NCBI GenBank assembly: GCA_964433495.1
Contig: CAYSRC010000011.1
Span: forward strand, 1 to 53,624
Source: CAYSRC01 sp964433495
GTDB taxonomy: Bacteria; Bacillota; Clostridia; Oscillospirales; Ruminococcaceae
Length of the DNA: 53,624 bases
Direction of reading: 5' to 3'
Below the pieces are notes generated by a model. The model did no database searches, was not told the origin of the DNA, and saw nothing but the letters and a program-made list of their open reading frames with translations. The translations under genes were made by a program, and so were the position numbers. This document shows, one piece after another, positions 1-8,109 of this stretch; positions within the stretch are counted from its first letter, which is position 1; every line of letters starts with the position of its first letter.

Positions 1-35
1 CTTAACTTCGCCCTCATCTTGAACAAGAAGTCCCC

Positions 36-420
36 TCGCCCCTCATCCACCGCGGAGCGGTCCCCCTTCCCCCTCGGGGGAAGGTTTCCCGGGCTTAAAG
101 CTTACTCTTGTTCCTCGGGTTCTGCACCTTTAGGCTCCCCTACCGAACGCAATCGGTACAGCGTTCGGGGATTCCCATACTCTCGGGAACTCAGCCGAGT
201 GTAAATTGTACGACACTCGGCACACCCTACGGGAATATGTAGGGCGTGTCGCGCGTCCGTTCCGCTTACGACGCGCATCTGCCGCGTGGAGTGGCGAGCT
301 ATTGTTCCGATTAAGCTCGCCCGCGCGACCACACCCCGCGGGAGTATGCAGGGCGTGTGTAAAGGGAGCTGCCTGCGAAGCAGGCTGAGGGATTGCCGCC
401 CTTGACCTTAGGTTTCCCCT
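36..420. repeat. Composite intergenic repeat, copy 1
   Basis: This stretch has no convincing gene. It is a mosaic of motifs that recur at about 7340-7665, 30120-30735 and 40600-40735. The part at 121-300 matches 30381-30556 closely over about 180 bases, including a stem-loop built from GCCGAGTGT and its complement around 204-231. Its start has a CTTCCCCC/GGGGGAAG hairpin. Short overlapping frames on both strands have no recognisable protein. It reads as a dispersed, non-coding repeat family. Confidence 0.7.
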
Positions 421-462
421 GCCGAGCGCAAGCGGTCAAAACGGACGAGCCGACCGTCACAC

Positions 463-498
463 AAAAAGGCCCCGCGCGTAAACGCACGGGACCTTTTT
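463..498 (-). terminator. Intrinsic terminator after the SGNH hydrolase gene
   Basis: A GC-rich stem with a short AAA-type loop is flanked by five A on one side and five T on the other, so it can work in both directions. It lies about 190 bases downstream of the minus-strand hydrolase stop. The bases 499-689 between them show no gene. Confidence 0.7.
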
Positions 499-689
499 GT
501 TAAAAACTGTTTCCTCGCTGTAAAACCAAAGAAAGCGGATTGACAACGGCTTGACATGGGGCGGGAACCGACTGTCAGGCACTGACATCCGGGACACTGA
601 CAGCACCGGCAGCCCACCCGCCCCGGGCGAACGCCCGCAAAAGCATTCGGCGGGTGTCGCGCGCCGGCACAGGACAAAATGACAAAACA

Positions 690-2852
690 TCACGGGGTGG
701 TGACGGTTTCATCTCCTGTCTGCGGCTTATAGTCGGGATTGGACACACCACAACCGTTCAAACAGGTAGGCTGATCCTTGTTATCGCCGTAATTGTGTCC
801 CGTCGCGGGAATCACCTCTGTCTCGGTCGTATGGCACACAGAACAGGTTCTCGAGCGCAAACCATCCGTGGTGCAGGTCGCCGCTGTAGTTACCGTCCAC
901 TCGCCCCAGCTGTGCCCGAGCGCCGCGATCTCCCCTGTCTCAACCACCTTGCACTTTGAGCAGGTCCTCGAGCGCGAGCCCGCGGCGGTGCAGGTCGCCG
1001 CCTTTGTAACCACCCAGCCCTCTGCGTCGGCGTTCGCGGCCGTTGTATCCCAGGTGTGCGGAAGCTTTTCGATCGTCTCTTCCTCCACCGCCTTGCACTT
1101 TGAGCAGGTGTGTCTTCTCACACCCTCGGCAGCGCAGGTGGCCTCTTTTACAATCGTCCACTCGCCCCACTCGTGCTCGGAAACCGGCTTTATCTCCTCC
1201 GTCTCCGTCTTTCCGCATATCGTGCAGGTGTGCCTGCGCTCGCCGGGCGAGCAGGTCGCCTCCTTGGTGACCGTCCACTCGCCGTACTCGTGCTTGCAGG
1301 TCTCGCTGTCGGGCAGGATCCTTATCGTAAAGGTGTGGGTCTTCGACGAGTCGCTGCTCTTGGCGGTTATGCCGACATAGCCCGACGACACCCCGCCCAG
1401 CTGCGCGACGACCGATTCATACAGGTTCTTGGCCACGCCGGCCTCGTCGCCGTCCTGTTCATACGGCACGCTGAACGTCGCCGTCCTGCCCTTGCTGAGG
1501 TCGGTGTCGTTTGTCGGGCTCTTGAAGCCGTTCGCGAGGAACAGCTTCAGCGCCTCGCTTATCACCGCGTCGGTGTCAAGCCCGTCGTCGTTGTGCACCG
1601 CGGGCGCGGGCTTGCGCGTCGGGATATCGTTCAACGGCTTGGGCCTTCGGTCCTCGGTGATGTGCGCGTGTGTTCTGAAATAGCGGCCGAGCAGCTGAAA
1701 GCCCGAGCGCGAGATGTGGATGCCGTCCTCGATGATGTACTCGCTCTTGATATATCCGTCCGCGCCCTTGAGCGCCTCGGAGATGTTGAGAAAGGTCAGC
1801 CCCTCGCTCTTGGCGAGCTCGACAAGGCGCACGTTGTACTCGTCGGCGTCCTGCTGCCTCACCGCCGCGTTTTTGCCGACGGGCGGGATCGCCGCGATGA
1901 TGATGTCGGCGTAGCCGTACGCCTCTTTTACGGCGTTCAGCGCGTTTTTATACTCGGTTATAAAGTTGTCGGCCGACCCGTAGGAGAGGTTGTTGGTGCC
2001 GAAGCAGATGACGATGCGCTGCGGCTGCATCAGCTTGACGGCCTCGGGTATCGTGACGGGCTCGCTGTAGCCCTCAAAATACACGCACTTTTGCGAGGTG
2101 ACGCCCTGGATGCCCATCGATTCGACGCCGATGACGTTTTTGAGCGTCAAAAAGCCGTAGAGGTTTATCCTCGCGGTGTTGCTGTCGCCGATGAACAGCG
2201 TCTCGTCGATGTACTCGCTGCCCGCGTCTTCGGTCTTTTCGAGCAGCACCCCGCTGTACTCGTCCTTGTCGACAAACTCATAGTCGGTCACGGGGACGTC
2301 GTCCGCGGGGTCGACCACGCCGGGCTTTACGGCCGGGCCCTTCCCCCCGGTGAGCAGCACCGCACACGCGGCGATCGCAACGACAGCCGCCGACGAGCCG
2401 ATGACGATCAGCTTGTTTACGGCGCTCTTTTTAAACCATTCGGCAAACCTGTCAAACGCGCCCGCGCGCCCCTTTTTTGCCGCAGAGGTTTTTTTCTTCC
2501 CGCCGCTTTTCGCGGCGCCCTTACCGGCGGACGCGGCCTCGTCTAAATCGGGTGCGTTTTCGATCTCGTTCAAAATGTCCTCGATCGTCGGGATATCCTC
2601 ATAGCCCGCAAACGCCGAGCCCCTGTCCCCGAGCACGGCCTCACGCATCTCGAACGCGTCAAACTCGCGGGTGGGCTCATACCCTCGGGAGGCGTGCGCG
2701 ACAAAGTCGCCGGCAGGGCGGGCGCTCTGCGGCTCATAAGCCGCACTGCGGCCGTCGGTGTGCTCGGGCCTTGCCTCCCTGTGGGCGCGGCCCGCTTTGG
2801 AGGGCGACGACGCCCTTGAGCCTATCGCAAATTTCTTCTTGCTGTCGGACAA
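690..2852 (-). CDS. Membrane-anchored SGNH/GDSL hydrolase with C-terminal Cys-rich repeats
   Basis: A 720-residue protein predicted to sit in the membrane with its hydrolase outside. Residues 1-145 are a charged, disordered cytoplasmic part, and about 148-168 form one membrane helix. An SGNH esterase domain follows at about 215-400: GDSN with the nucleophile Ser at 222-225, GTNN at 285-288, and Asp376/His379 in DGIHIS. The SGNH family includes acetyl-esterases acting on polysaccharide or peptidoglycan; the substrate here is unknown. From about 519 to 690 there are four to five repeats of about 40 residues with a G-E-W-T core and pairs of Cys in C-x2-C, ending in a short Thr-rich tail. The start is a TTG behind GAGGGAG, and a terminator hairpin lies just upstream, so it may be its own unit or controlled by attenuation. 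Confidence 0.8.
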   Translation of the reverse strand: MSDSKKKFAIGSRASSPSKAGRAHREARPEHTDGRSAAYEPQSARPAGDFVAHASRGYEPTREFDAFEMREAVLGDRGSAFAGYEDIPTIEDILNEIENAPDLDEAASAGKGAAKSGGKKKTSAAKKGRAGAFDRFAEWFKKSAVNKLIVIGSSAAVVAIAACAVLLTGGKGPAVKPGVVDPADDVPVTDYEFVDKDEYSGVLLEKTEDAGSEYIDETLFIGDSNTARINLYGFLTLKNVIGVESMGIQGVTSQKCVYFEGYSEPVTIPEAVKLMQPQRIVICFGTNNLSYGSADNFITEYKNALNAVKEAYGYADIIIAAIPPVGKNAAVRQQDADEYNVRLVELAKSEGLTFLNISEALKGADGYIKSEYIIEDGIHISRSGFQLLGRYFRTHAHITEDRRPKPLNDIPTRKPAPAVHNDDGLDTDAVISEALKLFLANGFKSPTNDTDLSKGRTATFSVPYEQDGDEAGVAKNLYESVVAQLGGVSSGYVGITAKSSDSSKTHTFTIRILPDSETCKHEYGEWTVTKEATCSPGERRHTCTICGKTETEEIKPVSEHEWGEWTIVKEATCAAEGVRRHTCSKCKAVEEETIEKLPHTWDTTAANADAEGWVVTKAATCTAAGSRSRTCSKCKVVETGEIAALGHSWGEWTVTTAATCTTDGLRSRTCSVCHTTETEVIPATGHNYGDNKDQPTCLNGCGVSNPDYKPQTGDETVTTP

Positions 2853-2875
2853 ACCAAATCAACTCCCTCGGGTGA

Positions 2876-2912
2876 AAAAGGGGCGCTGTCGATACAAAAC
2901 AGCACCCCCGTC
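2876..2912 (-). terminator. Terminator-like hairpin in the leader of the SGNH hydrolase gene
   Basis: On the minus strand a 10-bp stem (2899-2908 pairing with 2880-2889, one G-U) is followed by TTTTT. It lies only 24 bases before the TTG start. It may end transcription from the efp operon or attenuate the hydrolase gene. Confidence 0.6.
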
Positions 2913-3005
2913 TGAATTGTGCAGCCTCGGCGCACGGCGGCGGCCCCGACGCGGGCGTCGCGCACACGCAAGCGTTATAAGCGGTATAAAAACCGCGCTC
3001 ACAAA

Positions 3006-3028
3006 GCTGCGCCGATGTCCGGCGCAGC
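3006..3028 (-). terminator. Hairpin downstream of the CD1247-type gene
   Basis: A perfect 8-bp GC-rich stem (3006-3013 with 3021-3028) with a 7-base loop is followed on the minus strand by only a weak T tract. It is a possible terminator for the efp transcript. Confidence 0.45.
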
Positions 3029-3117
3029 CGCTGCTTTTACACGAGCCCTCCCCACGGCGCGACGCTTTAGACAAACCCCAAAACGCCCTTTAAGCCCGGG
3101 ACGAGCCCTGTGCAGTC

Positions 3118-3555
3118 CTACTCCTTATCCTCGCCGTGGCCGTGGCAATCGTCACAGTCACACTCACAGTCAAACTCGAGGTCGAGGGCCGCGCCGCAGT
3201 TGGGGCACTCGACATCGCCGCCCAGCAGCGTGTCCTCGTCGACGCAGATCTTCTCGCCGCACTTGTCGCACTCGACCTCATACATCACGTCGTCGCGGTC
3301 GTCGTCGCACTCGCAGCCGTCCTCGTCGCCGTACAGCTCGTCGACATCCTCGCCGAGCGCCTCGACCTCGTCGTACAGCTCGTCGACGTCGTCGTAAAGG
3401 GTGGTCAGATCCTCGTCCACCTCGCTGACCGCCTCGGCAAGGTCGCCGACCAACTCGAGCAGGGTGTCAAATACCTTCTTCTCCTTGTCGCCGAGATTGA
3501 GCTCGCTCCCCTCGACAAGTCCCTTCAAAAATGCAGCCTTTTCGGTTAAACTCAT
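3118..3555 (-). CDS. CD1247-type acidic protein with C-terminal Cys-pair region
   Basis: A 145-residue, very acidic protein. Residues 1-60 match the N-terminal domain found in Clostridia proteins of the CD1247 type (MSLTEKAAFLKGL, helical). The middle is Asp/Glu-rich with a coiled-coil look. The C-terminal part has CDKC and CPNC pairs, as in a zinc ribbon, then a Cys/Asp/His-rich tail that could bind metal. It lies 13 bases behind efp and is probably co-transcribed with it. No biochemical role is established for the family as far as I know, so the name is by family only. Confidence 0.75.
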   Translation of the reverse strand: MSLTEKAAFLKGLVEGSELNLGDKEKKVFDTLLELVGDLAEAVSEVDEDLTTLYDDVDELYDEVEALGEDVDELYGDEDGCECDDDRDDVMYEVECDKCGEKICVDEDTLLGGDVECPNCGAALDLEFDCECDCDDCHGHGEDKE

Positions 3556-3568
3556 CTTTAAAACTCCT

Positions 3569-4126
3569 TTACGCTCTCTCCATGTACTCGCCCGTGCGGG
3601 TGTCTATCCTTATCCTGTCGCCCTCGTTGATAAACAGCGGCACGCGGATCTCCGCGCCCGTCTCAAGGGTGGCGGGCTTAAGCGTGTTGGTCGCGGTGTT
3701 GCCCTTCACGCCGGGCTCGGTCTCGGTCACCGTGAGCTCGACAAAGTTGGGGGGCTCGATGCCGAAGATGCTGCCCTTGTAGGACAGTATCTTGACGGGC
3801 ATGTCCTCCTTGACAAACTTAAAGCTGTCGGGCAGGTCGCTCTCCGCGACCGGGACCTGCTCGTAGGTCTCGTTGTCCATAAAATAGTAAAGGCCCGAGT
3901 CGCTGTAGGAATAGACCATGTCGCGCCTGTCGATGTACGCGTTTTCAAACTTCTCGGTCGGGCTGAAGGTGCGCTCGGTGACCGAGCCGGTAAGCACGTT
4001 CTTTATCTTGGTGCGCACAAACGCGGCGCCCTTGCCGGGCTTGACGTGCTGGAACTCGATGATCTGAAAGACGTTTCCCCCGTCGTCAAAGGTCACCCCG
4101 TTGCGAAAATCGCCGGCAGAAATCAT
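3569..4126 (-). CDS. efp: Elongation factor P
   Basis: A 185-residue protein of normal length for EF-P, which binds between the ribosomal P and E sites and relieves stalling at polyproline stretches. The N-terminal KOW-like domain has the conserved loop FQHVKPGKGAAFVR around residues 25-38, with Lys at its tip. The two OB-type domains follow, ending in RIDTRTGEYMERA. The ATG follows AAGGAG at a good distance. A strong promoter lies about 43 bases upstream, and the CD1247-type gene follows in the same transcript. Confidence 0.96.
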   Translation of the reverse strand: MISAGDFRNGVTFDDGGNVFQIIEFQHVKPGKGAAFVRTKIKNVLTGSVTERTFSPTEKFENAYIDRRDMVYSYSDSGLYYFMDNETYEQVPVAESDLPDSFKFVKEDMPVKILSYKGSIFGIEPPNFVELTVTETEPGVKGNTATNTLKPATLETGAEIRVPLFINEGDRIRIDTRTGEYMERA

Positions 4127-4168
4127 AAATAAAACTCCTTTAATATCTTTTACTGCATTATCTAATCT

Positions 4169-4197
4169 ATTCTACCAAAAACCACGCGCAATTACAA
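4169..4197 (-). promoter_or_regulatory. Sigma-70 type promoter of efp
   Basis: On the minus strand TTGTAA (4197-4192) and TAGAAT (4174-4169) are separated by exactly 17 bases. The implied leader of efp is about 35 bases. Confidence 0.75.
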
Positions 4198-4396
4198 GTG
4201 CCGCCGGGGGCGAAAAGCGTCCAAACCCGCAGGGCCGCCAAATGCGCAGGGGCGGCTCCCCTTCGGGACACAGCAGCCTGAGGAAAACGGGCCGCGCCCG
4301 ATATCCGGCCGCTCGGGCGTGAAGCCGGGCCCTTCCGGGCCCACTTTTCGGGTCGTCCCCGCTCGCCGTCAGCGCAAAGAAGCCCTGTCCCGCGCC

Positions 4397-5461
4397 TTAC
4401 AGCACAATCAGCTCGCGCGGGCTCGCGGTCAGCACGCGGCAGCCGCTGCCCTCGATGAGCACCATGTTCTCGATTCGGACGCCGAAGCGGCCCTCGAGGT
4501 AGACGCCGGGCTCGACGGTCATGATCGTGCCGTCGACAAGCGGTGTATCGCACATCTTCGAGGCCCGCGGCTCCTCGTGGATCTCGAGCCCCAGCGAGTG
4601 GCCGAGGCCGTGGCCGAAGCAGCCCTCGTACCCCGCCGCGTTGATTATGTCGCGGGCGACGGCGTCGAGCTGCCTGCCGGTTATGCCGGGCTTTGCCGCC
4701 TCGGTCGCGGCGAGGTGGGCCTTAAGCACCGTGTCATAGACCCGCCGCTGCTCGTCGCTTATGCTTCCGACGGCGACGGTGCGCGTCATGTCCGAGCAGT
4801 ACCCGTCCTTGAGCGCGCCGTAGTCCATCGTGACAAAATCGCCCTTCTTTATCACGTTCTCGTCGGGCTCGCCGTGCGGCATCGAGGTCTTCATCCCCGC
4901 CACGCATATCGTCGAAAACGCGAGCCCGTCCGCGCCCTTTTTGCGCATAAAATACTCGAGCTCGGCCGCGACCTCGCGCTCGGACATGCCGGGCTTTATA
5001 AAGCCGCAGATGTGGTCGAACGCCGCGTCGGTGATCGCCTGCGCCGCCTCGATTGCGGCAACCTCGCCGCCGTCCTTGACCGCGCGCAGCCCCGCGATAC
5101 AGGCGCTGAGGGGGCTGTCCTCGACAAGCGAAAAATCGCCGAGCTCCTTCCTCAGGCGCGCAAGGCCCGCGAGCGTCGTCTCGCTCTCGATGTGCACCCG
5201 CTTCGCGCCGTCGCGGGCAAGGATCTCCCGCACCTGCTCGTACAGGTTGTCCTGAAGCACGACCTCGACGCCCTTTGCGCGGGCTTTCGCGGCCTCGATA
5301 TAGCGGAAGTCGATGATCAGCGTCGCGCTTTTTTCGGTGATCACGATCGTCCCGGCGCTCGATATCATCCCGCTGAGATAGCTGCGGTTAAACCCGTTTG
5401 TGACAAGCGCCGCGCCGAAGCCCGCGCCGAGCTGTTGTTTGAGTTTTTCAATCCTGTTCAT
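4397..5461 (-). CDS. Xaa-Pro aminopeptidase (M24B)
   Basis: A 354-residue cytoplasmic metallopeptidase that removes an N-terminal residue preceding proline. An N-terminal creatinase-type domain (about 1-125) is followed by the pita-bread catalytic domain. The five metal ligands are visible: Asp in TMDYGAL, Asp in CSDMTRT, His in GLGHSLG, Glu in VEPGVY and Glu in RIENMV. Length and domain order are typical of the short PepQ/YqhT-like members that sit next to efp in many Firmicutes, as here. The ATG follows GGAAGGGGG. Confidence 0.93.
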   Translation of the reverse strand: MNRIEKLKQQLGAGFGAALVTNGFNRSYLSGMISSAGTIVITEKSATLIIDFRYIEAAKARAKGVEVVLQDNLYEQVREILARDGAKRVHIESETTLAGLARLRKELGDFSLVEDSPLSACIAGLRAVKDGGEVAAIEAAQAITDAAFDHICGFIKPGMSEREVAAELEYFMRKKGADGLAFSTICVAGMKTSMPHGEPDENVIKKGDFVTMDYGALKDGYCSDMTRTVAVGSISDEQRRVYDTVLKAHLAATEAAKPGITGRQLDAVARDIINAAGYEGCFGHGLGHSLGLEIHEEPRASKMCDTPLVDGTIMTVEPGVYLEGRFGVRIENMVLIEGSGCRVLTASPRELIVL

Positions 5462-5650
5462 TTTTAGTTCCCCCTTCCGTAATCAAACGGTTTTCATTTT
5501 TTCGATATATTGTTTCGCGCCTTATCGCCTGTCGGACGCAGGCGGCAGCAGGGTTTTTTAGCTGCCGTCTGCCCGCTCCCTGTGCGCAAAGCGCCCCTGA
5601 AAGCCGCCGTGCGGCGCGCTGTAATCTCTGCGCATTCGCCCCCTCGGCCG

Positions 5651-6508
5651 CTAAATAAGCGCGCGGTACATCCGCTTCATCTCGGCGGCGTCCTCGGCCT
5701 GCGTGCCGTCCGATTCGCAGATGATTGTCGGGGCAAGCCGCCTTTCGGCGATGAGCTTGATAAGCGGCGCGGGGTCGGGGCCGTAGACGGTGTCGCCGAA
5801 GGTCAGGTGCCGCTTCTCTCCCCCGTCGGTGTACTCGATCTTGCTGAAGTGGGCGTGGAACACCCGCGCCCGCTCGCTCCCGAGCCTGTTGTGCATCTCA
5901 TCGAGGATAAACCTGTAGTCGTCCTCGCCCTTTATCCCGCCGTGGGTGCGGGCGTTGAGATGCCCGAAGTCGATGCAGGGGATGAGCCGCTCGTCGACCG
6001 AGCAAAGCTCCATCACCTCGTCGAGCGAGCCGAGCTGCCCTATCTTGCCCATCGTCTCGGGGCACAGCGTCATGTCGCCGAACCCCTCCTCGTCGAGGCG
6101 GCCAAGGCAGTGTTTAAGCGACTGCTTTGCAAGCTCGAGCGCCGTCTCGCGCGGCTGCTTGCCGCACGAGCCCGAGTGCAGGACGATCCGCCTGCCGCCC
6201 ATCGCCCGCAGCGCCCGTGCGCTCTCGAGCAGGTACCGCGCGCTGCCGAGCCGCTTGTCCTCCTCGAGGCTCGAGAGGGATATGTAGTAGGGCGCGTGGA
6301 TGCTGAGGGTGATCCCCGCGTCGGCGGCGAGCGCGCCCAGCTTTTCGGCCCCCGCCTCGCGGATCTTCACCCCTCTTCCGCACTGGTACTCGTAGGTGTC
6401 AAGCCCCATCTCGACGGTGTATTTCGGGATGTCCTCAAAGGATTTGTATCCCCTGTCCGAAAAGCTCTGCGAGTTTCCCGCGGGGCCGAACGACGCAAGC
6501 TCGTTCAT
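5651..6508 (-). CDS. Endonuclease IV-like TIM-barrel protein
   Basis: A 285-residue protein of the AP-endonuclease family 2 / xylose isomerase-like barrel. Conserved metal-site segments are seen in order: HAPYY, LHSGS, CPETMGK, DFGHLNAR, HAHFSKIEYT and CESDGTQ. Members include Nfo, which nicks DNA at abasic sites with zinc, and related barrels of unknown substrate; this one resembles the Clostridia deoxyribonuclease IV-like group. I chose the ATG at 6508 because AAGGAGGG stands before it and it overlaps the yqeG stop as ATGA, which implies translational coupling. Confidence 0.85.
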   Translation of the reverse strand: MNELASFGPAGNSQSFSDRGYKSFEDIPKYTVEMGLDTYEYQCGRGVKIREAGAEKLGALAADAGITLSIHAPYYISLSSLEEDKRLGSARYLLESARALRAMGGRRIVLHSGSCGKQPRETALELAKQSLKHCLGRLDEEGFGDMTLCPETMGKIGQLGSLDEVMELCSVDERLIPCIDFGHLNARTHGGIKGEDDYRFILDEMHNRLGSERARVFHAHFSKIEYTDGGEKRHLTFGDTVYGPDPAPLIKLIAERRLAPTIICESDGTQAEDAAEMKRMYRALI

Positions 6509-7005
6509 ACTACCCTCCTTGTCGATCTGATGTGTTTCATAAACGGTTTTTCGAGAACCCTTTTGAACCTGACAAAGGGCAGCACATCGGGCCCCATGCG
6601 CTCGACCATGACGGTCACACACCCAAAGCGCGAGCCGAACGCGATGTCGGTGAACAGCTGGTCGCCCACGACCGCGATGTGCTCGGCGCTCTCGCCCAAC
6701 AGCTCGCGGCTTCGCACAAAGCCCGCCTCGGACGGCTTGAGCGCGTCCGCTATGTAGGGCAGGCGGCAGAGCCGCGCAAACGGCGCGACGCGCGCCTCGC
6801 TGTTGTTGGAGACAATTGCCGCCTTGATGCCCGCAGCCCGCATCCTGTCAAGCCAGTTTGCGGTCTCGCGCGGGACGTCCGCGTCGCCGTCAAAGGTGAG
6901 CGTGTTGTCGATGTCGAGAATCAGCGCCCTGATGTCCTTTTCCCTCAAAAAATTCTCGTCTATCTCCCAAATCCTCTCAAAAAGATAGTCGGGTATTATC
7001 CTCAT
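6505..7005 (-). CDS. yqeG: YqeG-family HAD phosphatase
   Basis: A 166-residue HAD IIIA-type phosphatase. The N-terminal nucleophile motif LILDIDNTLT is clear. A Ser-Asn motif (IVSNNSE) and the late acidic motif (VVGDQLFTDI) follow, so the catalytic set is complete. B. subtilis YqeG sits in the yqeG-yqeH-yhbY-nadD-yqeK gene group, and several of those partners (yhbY, nadD, yqeK) lie elsewhere in this window. Its physiological substrate is not firmly known. It overlaps the endonuclease IV-like gene by four bases. Confidence 0.9.
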   Translation of the reverse strand: MRIIPDYLFERIWEIDENFLREKDIRALILDIDNTLTFDGDADVPRETANWLDRMRAAGIKAAIVSNNSEARVAPFARLCRLPYIADALKPSEAGFVRSRELLGESAEHIAVVGDQLFTDIAFGSRFGCVTVMVERMGPDVLPFVRFKRVLEKPFMKHIRSTRRVV

Positions 7006-7851
7006 ATCACTCTCCGCAAGAATAAGTCGACGCGCACCCGCGCGTCCGTGTCAAAAAACCGGGCCGTCTCGGGCATAAAGCCCGCCGCGGCCAGTGCAAA
7101 GCACGGCACGTCCTTATTTTATCACATCGCGGGCCGCAATTCCACCTCGACAGGGCAAAATCCCCTGCCCGGCAACGGCCGAAAAAGCCGTGCGCACCCG
7201 CGCGCCGCCGCTGCATCACAGCGTCGAAAGGCCTCCCCGTGCAAAAAGGGGGCGGGACAAACGCAGGAGGTTTTCAGAGCGCGCGGCTGCATTGCCGCGC
7301 CGCATTCCGATCGCGCGCAGTAAAAAAAGGGGGGCGGGCTTTGGCTTACGGCAACCCCATAAGCTTGCACTTATCCCTCGGGCTGCGGGCCTTTGAGCCT
7401 CCCCCGTGGGAAGAAGAGCCGAACGGTCGGCCGTAATCGGTACGACGGCCGACACTCCGCGCGGCAGATGCGCGTCGCAATCGGAACGGCGTTCGGCAGA
7501 ATTCACGAGAATATGTGAACCCTGTCGGCATTCGTTCCTATTAACGCCGGCCGGGGGAAGGTTTCCGAGCCCTGAAGCCTACGCCCATCCATCGGGTTTA
7601 GCGCCCTTAGGCTCCCTTGTGCAAAGAGAGCTGTCGCAAAGCGACTGAGGGATTGTCAGAAGAAGTCTCATTTCTTGGACAGACCTCTTGCTGCGACTTT
7701 GACTTTCTGCTTGCAATCCCCCCCACCGCTCCGCAGCCCTCCCCCCTTTACACCCGCCTCCCATACTCTCGAGAGATGATCCGCGCGGGAGGAGCGTTTT
7801 TTATACTCTCCCAAAAAAACTCAAACCCCGAGCAAAGCTCGGGGTTTTTGC
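7006..7851. repeat. Composite intergenic repeat, copy 2, in a gene-free stretch
   Basis: No supported gene lies between yqeG and rpsU. The part from about 7340 to 7665 is built from the same modules as 36-420 and 30120-30735: the CCGGGGGAAGGTTTCC module, CCCATCCATCGGGT, and AGGCTCCCTTGTGCAAAGAG. Parts from 7120 to 7340 are GC-rich with no clear signal. Confidence 0.6.
7826..7849 (-). terminator. Terminator of rpsU
   Basis: An 8-bp stem (CCCCGAGC/GCTCGGGG) with a 3-base loop is followed on the minus strand by TTTGAGTTTTTTT. It begins three bases after the rpsU stop codon. Confidence 0.9.
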
Positions 7852-8031
7852 TTATTTATTATACTTGCGCTTGCGAGCGGCCTCTGATTTTTTCTTGCGC
7901 TTTACGGAAGGCTTCTCGTAATGTTCGCGCTTGCGAACCTCGGCAAGAACACCTGAACGCGCACACTGACGCTTAAAACGGCGAAGCGCGCTGTCCAGAC
8001 TCTCGTTCTCTTTGATCCTGACCTCGGACAT
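7852..8031 (-). CDS. rpsU: 30S ribosomal protein S21
   Basis: A 59-residue basic protein. It begins MSEVRIKENESLDSALRRF, continues with the conserved RQCARSGVLAEVRKREHYE, and ends in a Lys/Arg-rich tail. This matches S21, a small-subunit protein near the mRNA 3-prime platform. The ATG follows GGGAGGG. It has its own promoter and terminator, so it is monocistronic even though it follows leuS. Confidence 0.97.
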   Translation of the reverse strand: MSEVRIKENESLDSALRRFKRQCARSGVLAEVRKREHYEKPSVKRKKKSEAARKRKYNK

Positions 8032-8058
8032 TGTCTACCCTCCCTTACTAAAGGGGTT

Positions 8059-8108
8059 ATGTTGTTCTACAACATTGCTATTATAACGGACAGGCACAAA
8101 AAAGTCAA
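8059..8108 (-). promoter_or_regulatory. Promoter and leader hairpin of rpsU
   Basis: On the minus strand TTGACT (8108-8103) and TATAAT (8085-8080) are 17 bases apart, almost consensus. The transcript would begin just after the leuS stop codon. The leader has a 7-bp hairpin, ATGTTGT/ACAACAT, at about 8059-8075. Confidence 0.85.
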
Positions 8109-8109
8109 T

